A stretch of 10,414 nt of DNA from Smittium culicis (GCA_001970855.1 LSSN01000640.1:1-10414); one strand, 5' to 3'. Shown: positions 1-8,504, counted from the first letter of the stretch. Program-made: numbers and translations. The notes: generated from the sequence alone by a model not told the origin.

Positions 1-640
1 ATATTCAGCTAGCTATTAAATATCAGAGCGAGTATGTGGGGGGTATCAAGAAAGAAAATTCTAATTAATTATAGATTGACACTTTATTCATAATTATTAA
101 AAATCTAGAACTGAAATCAATATTGCTGAGTTCAAACTTTATATATTTAATTTCATTTATTTTGATAAACTACTAATATTTATGGAAAATTGTTTGTTTT
201 TTTGAAAAAAATAATTATAAAAAGACAATTTATATATTTTTAACGTTCAATCATTATATATAAATTAAAATCGTGACAGATGAATTTTTTTTAATAGCAA
301 GCTAATTAATTAAAAAAAATTAGATCAAATTGGATAGTCTAAACGCTTTATAATAGCTAATAAACCAGATTGTTCTGGTATAAGAATAACTCGTTAAACT
401 CCTAGTAGTCATAATAACTTTTCATAGTTTTTGAATAATCTAATTTTTAAATAAAAAAAATTTTTTATGCTTTCCTAAATTTTTTTATTAAAAAAAGATG
501 GTAGGCCAGTTAATATTATCCAAAATATACTTTTTTTTAATTAATAGGCTTTTTTTTTTAATTCATAGATTTTATTAGCATAAATAACAGCTAAATTAAT
601 AAAAAATAAAATAGTCTAATAATTTATAAATTAAATAATA
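1..640. other. A+T-rich gene-free DNA
   Basis: No open reading frame of useful length and no RNA gene signature was found on either strand. The stretch is dominated by A and T homopolymer runs of 5-10 bases and by short TAATTA/TTAATTAA-type motifs. CTAG and TTAATT words recur, but no long direct or inverted repeat, LTR end or transposon terminus could be recognised. It is probably ordinary intergenic DNA. Confidence 0.6.
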
Positions 641-1960
641 GGCATTACCCATTTTTCAAAACATGTTAGATGGTTCTAGTCAAGCAGGCCGATTAGGAAA
701 CGACTCTAATCTAGGGCACCTAATACCAAAAATAACTTATTTAATTTATCAGTTGACGAGTAGCTTTTGAGCTGCTGGTGTAATGGCTAATTATAGATAT
801 TTTTTTCTAGCTCACGAAACTAGGTATTTTATTCATTTCTAGCAAGGCTTTGCACTATATTAAACTAAGTTTATTGCAGTTATATCAGGGATTTATAGAC
901 AGATAATTCAATAATCTATTTGTATGCTGCTTTTTAATTTGCTATTAACCAGAGTAAGACTATATGAAGAAACGAAATCGATATTAAGCCGCTTTTCCTC
1001 CTGGAATAGCTAGATTTATGAGTATGTTATAGGTATAGAAGTACTGTTGATTTTAGAAACAAATTCTACCAGAACTTTCAACAAATAAACAATATTATGT
1101 GGATCTAAGGGTTTAGCTGATAAATGATATATTAATGGCGTATATGATTAAAGTCAGCCTTTTCCCTCTGATTCTTTTACGAAAATCTAGTACGAAAATG
1201 GAGGGAGACTGAGTAGCAGTTATAAATTAGATAAATGTGTATTTTTTTTAAGGAAAATATAGAATTCTAAAATATGGAAATTCTTCTCGCTGGTCTGCAG
1301 GAGTAGCATTAAGGATGAAAAAAAAAAGCAAAGTTTTTTTTGAAGACAAGTTTTAGCGGTATTCCTAATTGTAATCATGTGCGAAGGAGGATGGGTGTAT
1401 GAGCTATTAAAAGCAAACAACCAGACGTTGTTATTTTTATTTTTTTTATCGCTGTCAAAGTGGTTAACATGAGCAGTCCATTTTCTTGAAAATTTTAATT
1501 TGGAAAAGATATTAGCAGTGGGCTACTATTGCGGCAAAAGTAGCAAATTCTGCGCGCGAGCTTTTTGACTCAAAAAAATTTTTTTATGGTGCTAGGGTTT
1601 TATAATAAAAGAAGCTAGTATGTACCTACTTATCAATCATACAGTAAAACGTTGGAATTGATTTGGCTAAGCTTTTTTTATACTTTTTTTGAGTGTAGTT
1701 ATTGGAGTTGCTATACTTAGCTTTTAATTTTTTATTTTGTGAACAAATGTTTTAATAGTCTCATATATTCCACGGGATTTGGGTTATTTACTTTTATCTT
1801 TATTTTATTATATTTTTTTTGGAAGGGAAGTCTCGTTTGAGACAACAGCACTGGTGTATCAATTAGATATGAGTTAGTTGTTCTTAAGGAGCATGTAGAA
1901 ATGTTGAAAGAGTAAATAATGGGTTTTTGGCTTTGTTTTTTTAGGCAGGCGGGAGAGTAA
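641..1960. other. Gene-free stretch, possibly a decayed coding region
   Basis: This part is richer in G and C than 1-640 but every frame is broken by many stops. In the + frame starting at 642 there is an open run of about 42 codons up to the stop at 768, then further 16-35 codon blocks separated by single stops (840, 861, 912, 1011, 1086). Another + frame has an open block near 1500-1605. These blocks could be remains of an old gene or transposon, but I recognise no domain, and stop density is only modestly below what this composition predicts. A 66-codon minus-strand frame at 1220-1420 is built on homopolymer runs and is not convincing. I annotate no gene here. Confidence 0.3.
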
Positions 1961-2120
1961 GGGATTAAATAAAGCGTATATTTATTTGGTGAAATGAAAA
2001 GCTTGTATTACACGCCTGAAATAAAAAATAAAATAAAATAAAAAATTTTTTTTATTCCACTCAGCCAAAATAAATTTAGGATTTTAACCATTTGCCTTCT
2101 AAAATCCGATACTTAACACA

Positions 2121-2293
2121 CCTTTTTTTTTTTTTGAGTAGTAATAAAAATTTTCATATTTTTCACTGATTAATCACCGAGTTAATATTCGAACATTCTT
2201 TTTTTTTTATACAAGTCTTCTCATATTAACAAAAAAAAAAATAACCTCCCTTCCGCGATCCACTTATACAAAAAAAAAAAAACTGTAGGAATA
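2121..2293 (+). promoter_or_regulatory. Candidate proximal promoter of the LYC1-like gene
   Basis: The 170 bases before the start codon hold four homopolymer tracts: T-runs near 2124-2135 and 2199-2208, A11 at 2231-2241 and A13 at 2270-2282. Such poly(dA:dT) tracts typically exclude nucleosomes in yeast promoters. I see no consensus TATAWAWR box close to the gene and no exact copy of the Lys14 site TCCRNYGGA, so regulation by lysine cannot be argued from sequence. The start codon has A at -3 (ATA-ATG-G), a favourable yeast context. The function as a promoter is inferred from position. Confidence 0.45.
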
Positions 2294-3394
2294 ATGGCAA
2301 ACGACAGCGATTTCGAGCTGGTGGCAGCAGTGACGGCAGATGAGCGCCGCGCGACGAACGTCAATTCGTATGCGGAGTGGGGGATCGGCGCAATGACGCT
2401 GGACGCGTACCTCGAGCGCGAGCGGGTCCTCGCATCGCAGCACTTCACGTCATCTAACCTGACCGTCTGGCAGCTCCGCCACCGCCACAGCGGCAGCGAA
2501 GCGGGCGCGCTGCTCGCGAGCTGCGAGACGTTCGCACGGCCGGCACTCGTCCGCAGGCGCGGCACAAGCAGCGTCGTCGATGTCGCGTGCGAGTCCGTGG
2601 CGACGGTGTTCTGCCCGGCGGCGAACCGCGGTCGTGGCTACGCGAGCGTGATGATGCGGCTGTTGCACGCGGGCTTGCGCGCGCGGTGCGGCGTGTCGAC
2701 GCTGTACTCGGACGTCGGTCCTGTGTTCTACTCGCGGATCGGGTGGGCCGTGCGCCCGCTCGTTGAGCTGACGATTTGCGTTGGCAGTGGCAGTGGCAGT
2801 GGCGGACGATTAGTGGGTGCTGTTGGGATGGACAGGGCGATGTGCGCGCGGATTGCGGAGGCGGACGTGGCGAGTATCCGGCACGAGCTGGGCGCAATGG
2901 AGGCGAGCGGTAGGACGCGCGTGGTGGTTGCGCCGACGTATGCGTGCATGGAATGGCGGTTTGCGCGGGACGAGTATGAGGGCAAACTGTTTGGGCGGAT
3001 TAATGAGCCACCGACGATTTTTGGCGCGCGCGTAGATGGCGGTACCATTAGCGGTAGCGGTAGCGAGGGGATGGCGCCGAGTTTCGTTGTGTTCACGCAC
3101 CGGTTTAGAGAAGAGTGCCTGATGGTTCTGCGGGCGCGGGTTAATGTGGCGAGCGATATTATAGCGCTAGTTGAGTTTTGTTTGGGCGAGGCACGCAAGT
3201 ATGGGCTGCCTTGCGTGAAGTTCTGGAATCTGGGGGAGGCATTTGTAGAAGAGTTGCGTAAGGTTGGAGAGTATGAGTTAAATGTCGAGGAGAAGGATAG
3301 TTCATTGCCTAGCATTGCAGTGTTTGGCGGGGATGAAACTAGTGATGGCGAGGAGGTTGAATGGATGCATAACGAGAATTATGCATGGGTATGA
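2294..3394 (+). CDS. LYC1: LYC1-like lysine N6-acetyltransferase (GNAT family)
   Basis: Predicted to transfer acetyl from acetyl-CoA to the side-chain amine of L-lysine, the first step of the acetylated route of lysine catabolism known from Yarrowia LYC1. The protein has 366 residues, close to the family's usual length of somewhat under 400. The GNAT core covers about residues 55-155: R112-G-R-G115-Y-A117 fits the acetyl-CoA loop R/QxxGxG/A, and L138-Y-S-D140 with the following FYSRIGW (145-151) is typical of LYC1 proteins. The C-terminal domain ends in VEWMHNENYAWV, matching the usual family end, so the gene appears complete. A Gly-Ser run (164-170) and GSGS at 253-256 are low-complexity linkers. 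The first ATG is used; the frame is open further upstream but has no other ATG nearby. The gene is far richer in G+C than its surroundings, most strongly at the 5' end. The family assignment is from memory of motifs, not a search; a GNAT of other substrate is possible. Confidence 0.85.
   Translation: MANDSDFELVAAVTADERRATNVNSYAEWGIGAMTLDAYLERERVLASQHFTSSNLTVWQLRHRHSGSEAGALLASCETFARPALVRRRGTSSVVDVACESVATVFCPAANRGRGYASVMMRLLHAGLRARCGVSTLYSDVGPVFYSRIGWAVRPLVELTICVGSGSGSGGRLVGAVGMDRAMCARIAEADVASIRHELGAMEASGRTRVVVAPTYACMEWRFARDEYEGKLFGRINEPPTIFGARVDGGTISGSGSEGMAPSFVVFTHRFREECLMVLRARVNVASDIIALVEFCLGEARKYGLPCVKFWNLGEAFVEELRKVGEYELNVEEKDSSLPSIAVFGGDETSDGEEVEWMHNENYAWV
2783..2806 (+). repeat. In-frame hexanucleotide repeat GGCAGT x3 plus GGCGGA
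   Basis: Three exact GGCAGT units followed by GGCGGA encode the Gly-Ser run at residues 164-171 of the acetyltransferase. A second G/S stretch near 3050-3066 (AGCGGT units) encodes ISGSGSEG. Because the unit is six bases, copy-number change keeps the frame. The run lies just after the GNAT core, where a flexible linker is tolerable. Confidence 0.8.
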
Positions 3395-3568
3395 AAAAGC
3401 ATAACTATTTAAAAAAAAAATTAACGAAAAGAGGTGTACCTTTTATGGAGTAATTTGATTTTTTTTATAGAGAAAGAATTAGTGATAAATACTGAATAAA
3501 TATATCAAGATAAAAACAATAGTAATTTTTTTAAACAAGTTTATTGAAATAAAAATTAAATTTTATTA
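3395..3568. terminator. Convergent 3' region of both genes with poly(A)-type signals
   Basis: The 174 bases between the two stop codons must hold both 3' ends. For the + strand gene, AATAAA at 3495-3500 is followed by TATATC, resembling yeast positioning and efficiency elements, about 100 bases after the stop. For the minus-strand gene, TTTATT at 3540-3545 reads AATAAA, about 25 bases after its stop at 3569. Tail-to-tail spacing this short suggests overlapping 3' UTRs. The exact cleavage sites cannot be seen. Confidence 0.5.
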
Positions 3569-4528
3569 TTAAGAGAGTAAGAAATTAACGTTCATTTGAG
3601 AGTTACGTTGGATGTTTTGTGGATGGGGGGTAGTATGGAAAGATTTGTTTGTGAGTTGGTGGTTTAGGTGACTAGATTTATTTGGGTAGTAATTGTTGGA
3701 GGTGAGGTCAGGGGAGAGGGGGGGAGGGGAGAGGGAGTTATCTATTGTGGATGAGCGGGATGAGAATGTAGATATGGATGGGGATATTAGTGGGGAGTTT
3801 AGTTTGTAAGATTGGGGCAGGTCATATTCAATGTGGTTTTGGGGGAAACCGAAAGCAGGTTGATTTTGTGGGAGCTGAGAATCTTTTAAAGGGTATGCAG
3901 AGTTGGGGATGGATTTTTTGTATGATGAGATGGGGTTTGTGGCAGGGGTAGTGTCCAAAGCGGTATCAAATCCCGAGCAGTCACTGTACAAGTCAGAGTC
4001 GCTGGTTTGAGAGACTCTTTTCCTTTTAGCAGGTCTAGGGGTATTTAGGACGTTTACGATGGTATTATCATGGGTAGAGTGGAGGGGGGGTTTAGTGGCA
4101 ATGAGCTGCTTGATGTACATGGTAGCATTCTCTAGGATTTCCAATTTTTGGAATTTCGAGTCGTTGTTTAGCCATGGGACGAGCACTTGTAGTTCTTTAA
4201 GGACCGAGTTTGTCTTTTCACGGCGGCGTTTTTCGATTGCGGAGTGAGATATCTTGCGTTTAGCCTTCTTGTCCAATGCTGAAGCTTGGGAGGGTAAATT
4301 TGATTTAGGGGTTTCTGTATCAGAAGTTGATGGTTTTGTGATAGTGGGTTCAGCAGAGTGGGACAAGTATTTTAGAGGGATTTTATCAGATGCAAAAGGG
4401 GTTATGGTAGTTTTAGTGGCTAGCAAGTTATTTTTTTTGTCAGATTTAATAATTTGGTTTTTTTTAATGTAGCTGTCAAAGAGCTTGACGTTTCTTATGT
4501 TGGAAATCTTGTTATTTTTAAGAGACAT
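3569..4528 (-). CDS. bHLH transcription factor, class B basic region
   Basis: A nuclear DNA-binding regulator of 319 residues. The basic helix-loop-helix domain covers about residues 88-144: basic region KKAKRKISHSAIEKRRREK, helix 1 to about W119-L120, a short loop (NNDSKFQ), and helix 2 from K128 (KLEILENATMYIKQL). H95, E99 and R103 occupy the H-E-R positions that select CACGTG-type E-boxes in class B factors. PAKRKRV (166-172) looks like a nuclear localisation signal. The N-terminus is Lys/Asn/Thr-rich and the C-terminal half Ser/Pro/Asn-rich, including SLSPPPLSPDL near 265-275, probably disordered and possibly regulatory. The ATG has an A-rich context (AAAA-ATG). No leucine zipper follows helix 2. 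It could be an Ino-, Esc1- or Yas-type yeast factor, but the subfamily cannot be fixed, so no symbol is given. It converges on the LYC1-like gene without any evident shared role. Confidence 0.8.
   Translation of the reverse strand: MSLKNNKISNIRNVKLFDSYIKKNQIIKSDKKNNLLATKTTITPFASDKIPLKYLSHSAEPTITKPSTSDTETPKSNLPSQASALDKKAKRKISHSAIEKRRREKTNSVLKELQVLVPWLNNDSKFQKLEILENATMYIKQLIATKPPLHSTHDNTIVNVLNTPRPAKRKRVSQTSDSDLYSDCSGFDTALDTTPATNPISSYKKSIPNSAYPLKDSQLPQNQPAFGFPQNHIEYDLPQSYKLNSPLISPSISTFSSRSSTIDNSLSPPPLSPDLTSNNYYPNKSSHLNHQLTNKSFHTTPHPQNIQRNSQMNVNFLLS
3711..3735 (+). other. G-quadruplex-type motif inside the bHLH gene
   Basis: Four runs of three or more G (GGGG, G7, GGGG, GGG) separated by single A or AGA spacers meet the usual quadruplex pattern with very short loops. 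It lies on the template strand of the bHLH gene and corresponds to the codons for the Pro/Ser segment SLSPPPLSP. Formation is not shown by sequence alone. Confidence 0.6.
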
Positions 4529-4583
4529 TTTTATTATAGAGGTTATATTAGGAAGAAGTGTATATATTAAGAAAGGGAGCGAG

Positions 4584-4602
4584 GAGAGAGAGAGAGAGAG
4601 AG
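4584..4602. repeat. (GA)n dinucleotide repeat in the likely bHLH 5' UTR
   Basis: An uninterrupted GA run of 19 bases sits 56-74 bases upstream of the bHLH start codon. In the sense of that gene it reads as a CT run, and if transcription begins at the TATA box near 4768 it would lie in the 5' UTR. Such runs are length-variable and may bind GAGA-type or pyrimidine-tract proteins; that role is conjecture. Confidence 0.85.
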
Positions 4603-4767
4603 TATATTTTAGGCGACTTTAATTTTAAAAAGAAGGACGTTATTATTAATACAGGATGGGTATGTAGGAAATGTATATAAATAAGAAAATGGGTAGTGTG
4701 AAGAAAAAAACTTTAAAAAGTTAAAATAATAACTAAGATGGGTGAGAGGGGAGGGGGGGACCAAAGC

Positions 4768-4775
4768 TTTATATA
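4768..4775 (-). promoter_or_regulatory. Candidate TATA box of the bHLH gene
   Basis: On the minus strand this reads TATATAAA, an exact match to TATAWAWR, about 240 bases before the start codon. A purine tract (4744-4760 on +, a C/T tract in the gene's sense) follows just downstream, and a 13-base A-rich tract lies just upstream at about 4794-4806, giving a typical yeast promoter arrangement. With start sites 40-120 bases downstream, the 5' UTR would be roughly 120-200 bases and include the GA repeat. A closer TA-rich element near 4560-4567 is an alternative. Confidence 0.5.
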
Positions 4776-5036
4776 CTGCTATAGATGAATCTCAAAAAAA
4801 AAAAAAGTTAATTATAGGGAACCATGTCCTTTTTTTGTTATGTTCGTGGATTTGAGACTAGCTTGTGAATTCAGCTTTAAAATTCCGGATTTACTACAGA
4901 TTATTTAAAATATAGGGATCAAAAAATAATGGAGCAGACTTGAATAAAGAAAAAAAATAATTAAATCGATAAATAAAGGGACAGATCCTTGATGACTTTT
5001 TTAAGAAGTGAGGAATAGGTTAGCGAATTAAGAAAA

Positions 5037-5061
5037 GGACAATTACTTAAAACAATTGTCC
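5037..5061. promoter_or_regulatory. Perfect inverted repeat GGACAATT / AATTGTCC
   Basis: Two perfect 8-base arms (5037-5044 and 5054-5061) flank a 9-base spacer, about 510 bases upstream of the bHLH start. The size and symmetry suit a dimeric protein site, for instance a zinc-cluster factor, but the motif matches no site I know. It may also be chance. Confidence 0.35.
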
Positions 5062-5801
5062 GAAAATATAAGGTAATCTTAAGCACGATATGTAATCAGC
5101 TATTTCGATTTTGGCGTAATTCCAAGCTAGGGCAAGCTTTCTCAAATGTCATCATTCCCAAACCTTCCCCCCACTCCCCCATCTCTACTCCTCGTTTTGG
5201 CCATACTCTGTTAATTTGATGCTCTTTTTTTGTGTGGCAGAAAAGCAGTTCAGGGACGATAACGGGCTGGATATTTGGTCGGCGATTTGGTAACGCTTAC
5301 AAATCAGCAGCAATATTGACCAGGGCAAATAGGAGGTGAAGGTGTGGGCGTACAGGGATAGGGCGCGTGCGTAATGGTATTGGTGCATTCTTGCTTTATC
5401 CCAGCATCAAATGAGCGGGGAGGGGCAGGTGGGAGAGTATGACTGCGGCTGCTATGATTGGGTGCTGTGGTGCTAGGGGTAGTAAACACACATTTTTTAT
5501 TTTTTTATTTATTTTTAGGCTTTTGGCCTTTTAGAAATCGGCCATTTTCTTTTTGAAACAAAGATTCACAGCAAATTATCATGGCTCGTGCCAACAAAAA
5601 AACCATAACTATCCACCATCACCAAAAAAATAAAGTCTTATTTATTTCCAACCCCCCTCCCCTCACCCTTCGTTAACAGCCAACCCGTTTTTCTCTTTTT
5701 TTTTTACCCGATTCAAAGAGTTTCCGAGTCAAATTGAGAGAACAGCAGGAGACGAGAAGAGCCGAGCATAATACCAATAGCAGCATCACCAATCATCTAC
5801 T

Positions 5802-5841
5802 AGCATTTTAAATGCTCCAGGTATTTAATGCAAGCATTAAA
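5802..5841. repeat. Two adjacent palindromes sharing a GCATT/AATGC core
   Basis: AGCATTTTAAATGCT (5802-5816) is a perfect 7-base-arm palindrome with one central base. Eight bases further on, TTTAATGC-AA-GCATTAAA (5824-5841) has perfect 8-base arms. Both are built from the same GCATT module in opposite orientations. Further AATGC copies lie at 5876-5880 and 5936-5940. The arrangement looks like a multimeric protein-binding site or small cruciform cluster. Confidence 0.65.
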
Positions 5842-7428
5842 AGCGAATTAAAGCTTTTTTACAGAAGCATGGATGAATGCGACGCAAAAGAGGCTTTTTG
5901 AACGAAAAGAAAACAGAAAAAGAAAAAGCTGAGTGAATGCGCGCCGAATAAAAACATTTCAAACCACACGACTAAGAAAAAATGGTGGAGGAGGCGATGG
6001 GATACCAATGGTAAGCTGAAATAAAAAGTGGGCGAAGTTTGTGTTTTGGGTTTGATGTTTGATGTTTGGAAGATCGCTAGTTTCATGATTTGACCTCTTT
6101 CTCTCGCACCAACCAATCATGTGCCCAAACATCCCCATTTTCTATCAATCTGTTTGAATTGACACTCCATCCAATAGAGTGAGCCCTCATTATCCGAAAA
6201 ATAAATCCATCTATAAAAATAAAACAAGGGGTAAATTTCTGTAAAACAAGGGTGGCACCATATATTTGTCCTATATGAGCCATTTACGATGCCAAAAGCG
6301 AACGCTCATGTTTCATGTTTTGTCCAGTTAAATACCCGTCAGTATCTCCAATAGCTCTTTTCCATTTTATAATTTAATTCCGTTTTCCCTCTCTCTCTCC
6401 CCTTTCCCAAATATGGTCAAAATAGCTTTTTTTTTTTGTCGCACGAATGGATCTTCGCCTTTTTTATTGTACTGAGTATAATCCCGAGCAAATGATAAAC
6501 ATTTACTCTTTGCTTATAAAAGCGGAAGACTGGGTGTTATTATTAACTGTTGATATAATTGGTTTAGTCATTGAAGCTTATCTCAATTACACTAATTATG
6601 TGCATTTATAATTTTTCACTTACGTTATCTCGAACAATTGTTATATTAGGTGCAGCTATGAATTAAATTTAATTATCCGAAATATTCAGCGAGGTCTTGC
6701 ATCGCATAATATAGTAAAAAGAACGAGCTATTTCACTCGTTCATTCCCGCCCCTTCCCCAAAATCCTTTATCTCATTTCCATCTACCACTAACCTTTCGC
6801 CCCTTTCCCATTCCTACTTGTTACTTAAAATGTCGTCATCCATTAGCCAAAAGCATGCAATTATAGCTTATCAGTTCCTGCATTTTGACCTCTTCTGCCA
6901 CCATAATCACACACATCCGCTCTTATCAAACCTCATATTTTTGTTTCACTAAATCTTTTTTCTATCGTCTCTTACGACATTAATATTCAATAGACTCGAT
7001 TAAAAAAATAATATGATCTGCAAGATATCCTCCTTACTAATAAAAATATAATAATGTTAGTAAATTTCAATCTTTAATTTTCCATACACGAGCCAGTATC
7101 CAAAAATTAATTTCCCTGCACCTCCAAAATAGTAACTAATAATTAAAAAAAAAATTTATATTGCTAGTAAAATTTACCTCATTGAAAAAGAAAAAAGAAA
7201 AAAAACAGATCTATGTAACCATTAAACTATTCAAATAGAGTAAAAAAATTAAATAAAATAAACTAATGAATTAAGGGGATGGTAGAAAAGAAAATGAAAA
7301 AAAATTTTATTTCTGAACTTTTTTTTACGAGTTTTTTTTTTTTATAAAAATGGTCATACCTATTGCCTATTTCATTTTATAATAAACAAAATTCGTTCGA
7401 AATACTGCATTTACTCCCAAACACGCGC

Positions 7429-7470
7429 CATCCTCCTCCTCCTCCTCCCCCTCCTCTCCCCATCCTCTCC
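7429..7470 (+). repeat. CTC-repeat polypyrimidine tract
   Basis: After an initial CA, the stretch is C/T only apart from a single A at about 7462, beginning with several perfect TCC/CTC units and continuing with imperfect CCCCTCCTC blocks. Long homopurine-homopyrimidine tracts of this kind can form triplex DNA. On the minus strand it would read as a Glu-rich 32-codon frame beginning near 7474, which I consider a by-product of the repeat. Confidence 0.75.
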
Positions 7471-7710
7471 ACATGCAGATGAAACACTCCGTTTTTTTTA
7501 CCATAGTCTTTCCACCTTAATTTTTTCTACTTTAATTTTGAAACATAAAAAAAAAAAAAACGCACTGACAAAAACTGCCAACAATAAACTTAAGAGCACC
7601 CGGCAAAATACTCGCTCACAATATTTCCAATCAATAGAAAAAAATCTCCTTACTTTTGCTTTTCTTTCTGTTGCCTAATTTCAAATAATCGTATATATTT
7701 AGTACTCTTT

Positions 7711-7721
7711 CCCCCCCCCCC
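7711..7721 (+). repeat. C11 homopolymer
   Basis: Eleven consecutive C residues in otherwise A+T-rich DNA. A second run, C9 at 9025-9033, belongs to the same C-rich domain. C homopolymers of this length are unusual next to the many A/T runs and may be sequencing-sensitive. Confidence 0.85.
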
Positions 7722-8133
7722 TCCTTGTTTTTTTATCACACAACCTTATGACCGCTTCCCTTCCCCTTAATTTTATATTTAAATTTACATCTAAAATAAA
7801 GTATGCGCTTAAGCCGAGTATAAATATCACAAATTAACATGCCCTGATTAGTAAAAGCTCAAACACTTACCCTTAACCCCCCTCCTCATACTCTCAGCTC
7901 CCAAATTGTACAAATTTGAAATTCCAAAGAATCTCAAACTCGTTTGGTCTGATTTTCTTGCTTTTTAATATGTAATAGAGCTTTATAATCTCAATATAAT
8001 AATAAACAATGTTAAATTTACAGTTGGTTGAAACATCTAATTGCACATCTCAAACACCATCTATTTTTTAATTTTTTTATTTAAAGGAAAAATTATCATA
8101 CGATAAAGTTTGTATTTTACTGAACTGAAGAAC

Positions 8134-8164
8134 AATAAATAAATAAATAAATGAATGAATAAAT
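8134..8164. repeat. AAAT/GAAT tetranucleotide microsatellite
   Basis: About eight four-base units, AATA-type in most of the run with two GAAT variants near the right end. No coding context. Confidence 0.8.
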
Positions 8165-8479
8165 TTACAATGAGCCTGGGAAAGTTTATTCTCTTGCATT
8201 GCATTGCTCAAAAGCTGCTCCCAGTATCTTGTTGTACAAACACCTGTTTTGATTGACTTTATTTTTTCCTTCTATTCCCTCAAGAAAAGAAATGGATACA
8301 AAGAACCCTTTCTTTTTTTCGCTTTTTACGTTTATATCTAAAATACAAACTTTTCTAAAATTAAAAAGATATCATCTGTGAAAATCACGCTTATCCCCTT
8401 CTACTAGTTAGTTTACGTGATTACTTCGAACCTCTTAATACCGCACCCTCTACAACCAAGTCTTATTATGCTAGACAAC

Positions 8480-8504
8480 AAAATTAAATTAAATTAAATT
8501 AAAT
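8480..8504. repeat. (AAATT)5 pentanucleotide microsatellite
   Basis: Five nearly complete AAATT units in perfect register. No coding context. Confidence 0.8.

Larger units (their letters stand above)
4807..6080. other. Gene-free region right of the bHLH promoter, mostly G-rich on +
   Basis: No credible gene was found. Open frames of 61-85 codons on the minus strand (5185-5388, 5304-5489, 5859-6116) are made of low-complexity translations with no domain or convincing start, and two overlap each other. A 31-codon + frame at 5581-5676 has no support either. Composition is mosaic: G-rich at 5281-5480, C-rich at about 5155-5185 and 5640-5690, with long T-runs near 5495-5515 and 5697-5705. I saw no tRNA, 5S or U6 signature. 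The interval 5281-5480 is the least A+T-rich noncoding part of the window and might hold an upstream control region or a noncoding RNA. Confidence 0.5.

Noticed and set aside
2728..3315. Antisense open frames of 195, 147 and 96 codons over the acetyltransferase
   Set aside because: They are shadows of the G+C-rich sense gene, with Arg/Ser/Pro/Thr-rich translations and no domain, while the sense frame has clear GNAT motifs.
5581..5676. 31-codon + frame beginning MARANKK
   Set aside because: The opening recalls histone-like N-termini but continues with a His-rich, homopolymer-driven stretch and ends quickly; no conserved sequence or splice signal extends it.
5185..6283. Minus-strand open frames of 61-85 codons (5185-5388, 5304-5489, 5859-6116, 6083-6283)
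   Set aside because: They overlap one another, contain low-complexity or homopolymer-driven peptides, and show no domain or promoter arrangement.
7037..7359. A minus-strand intron: GTATGA at 7354-7359, exact TACTAAC branch site at 7056-7062, AG at 7037-7038
   Set aside because: The branch site and 3' end look good, but the 5' site is suboptimal and the flanking sequence has stops on both sides in every phase, so no coding exon can be joined.
8415..8435. A tRNA B-box-like GGTTCGAA on the minus strand
   Set aside because: The bases after it do not follow the GGTTCGANTCC consensus, the T-stem cannot pair and no A box lies at the right distance.
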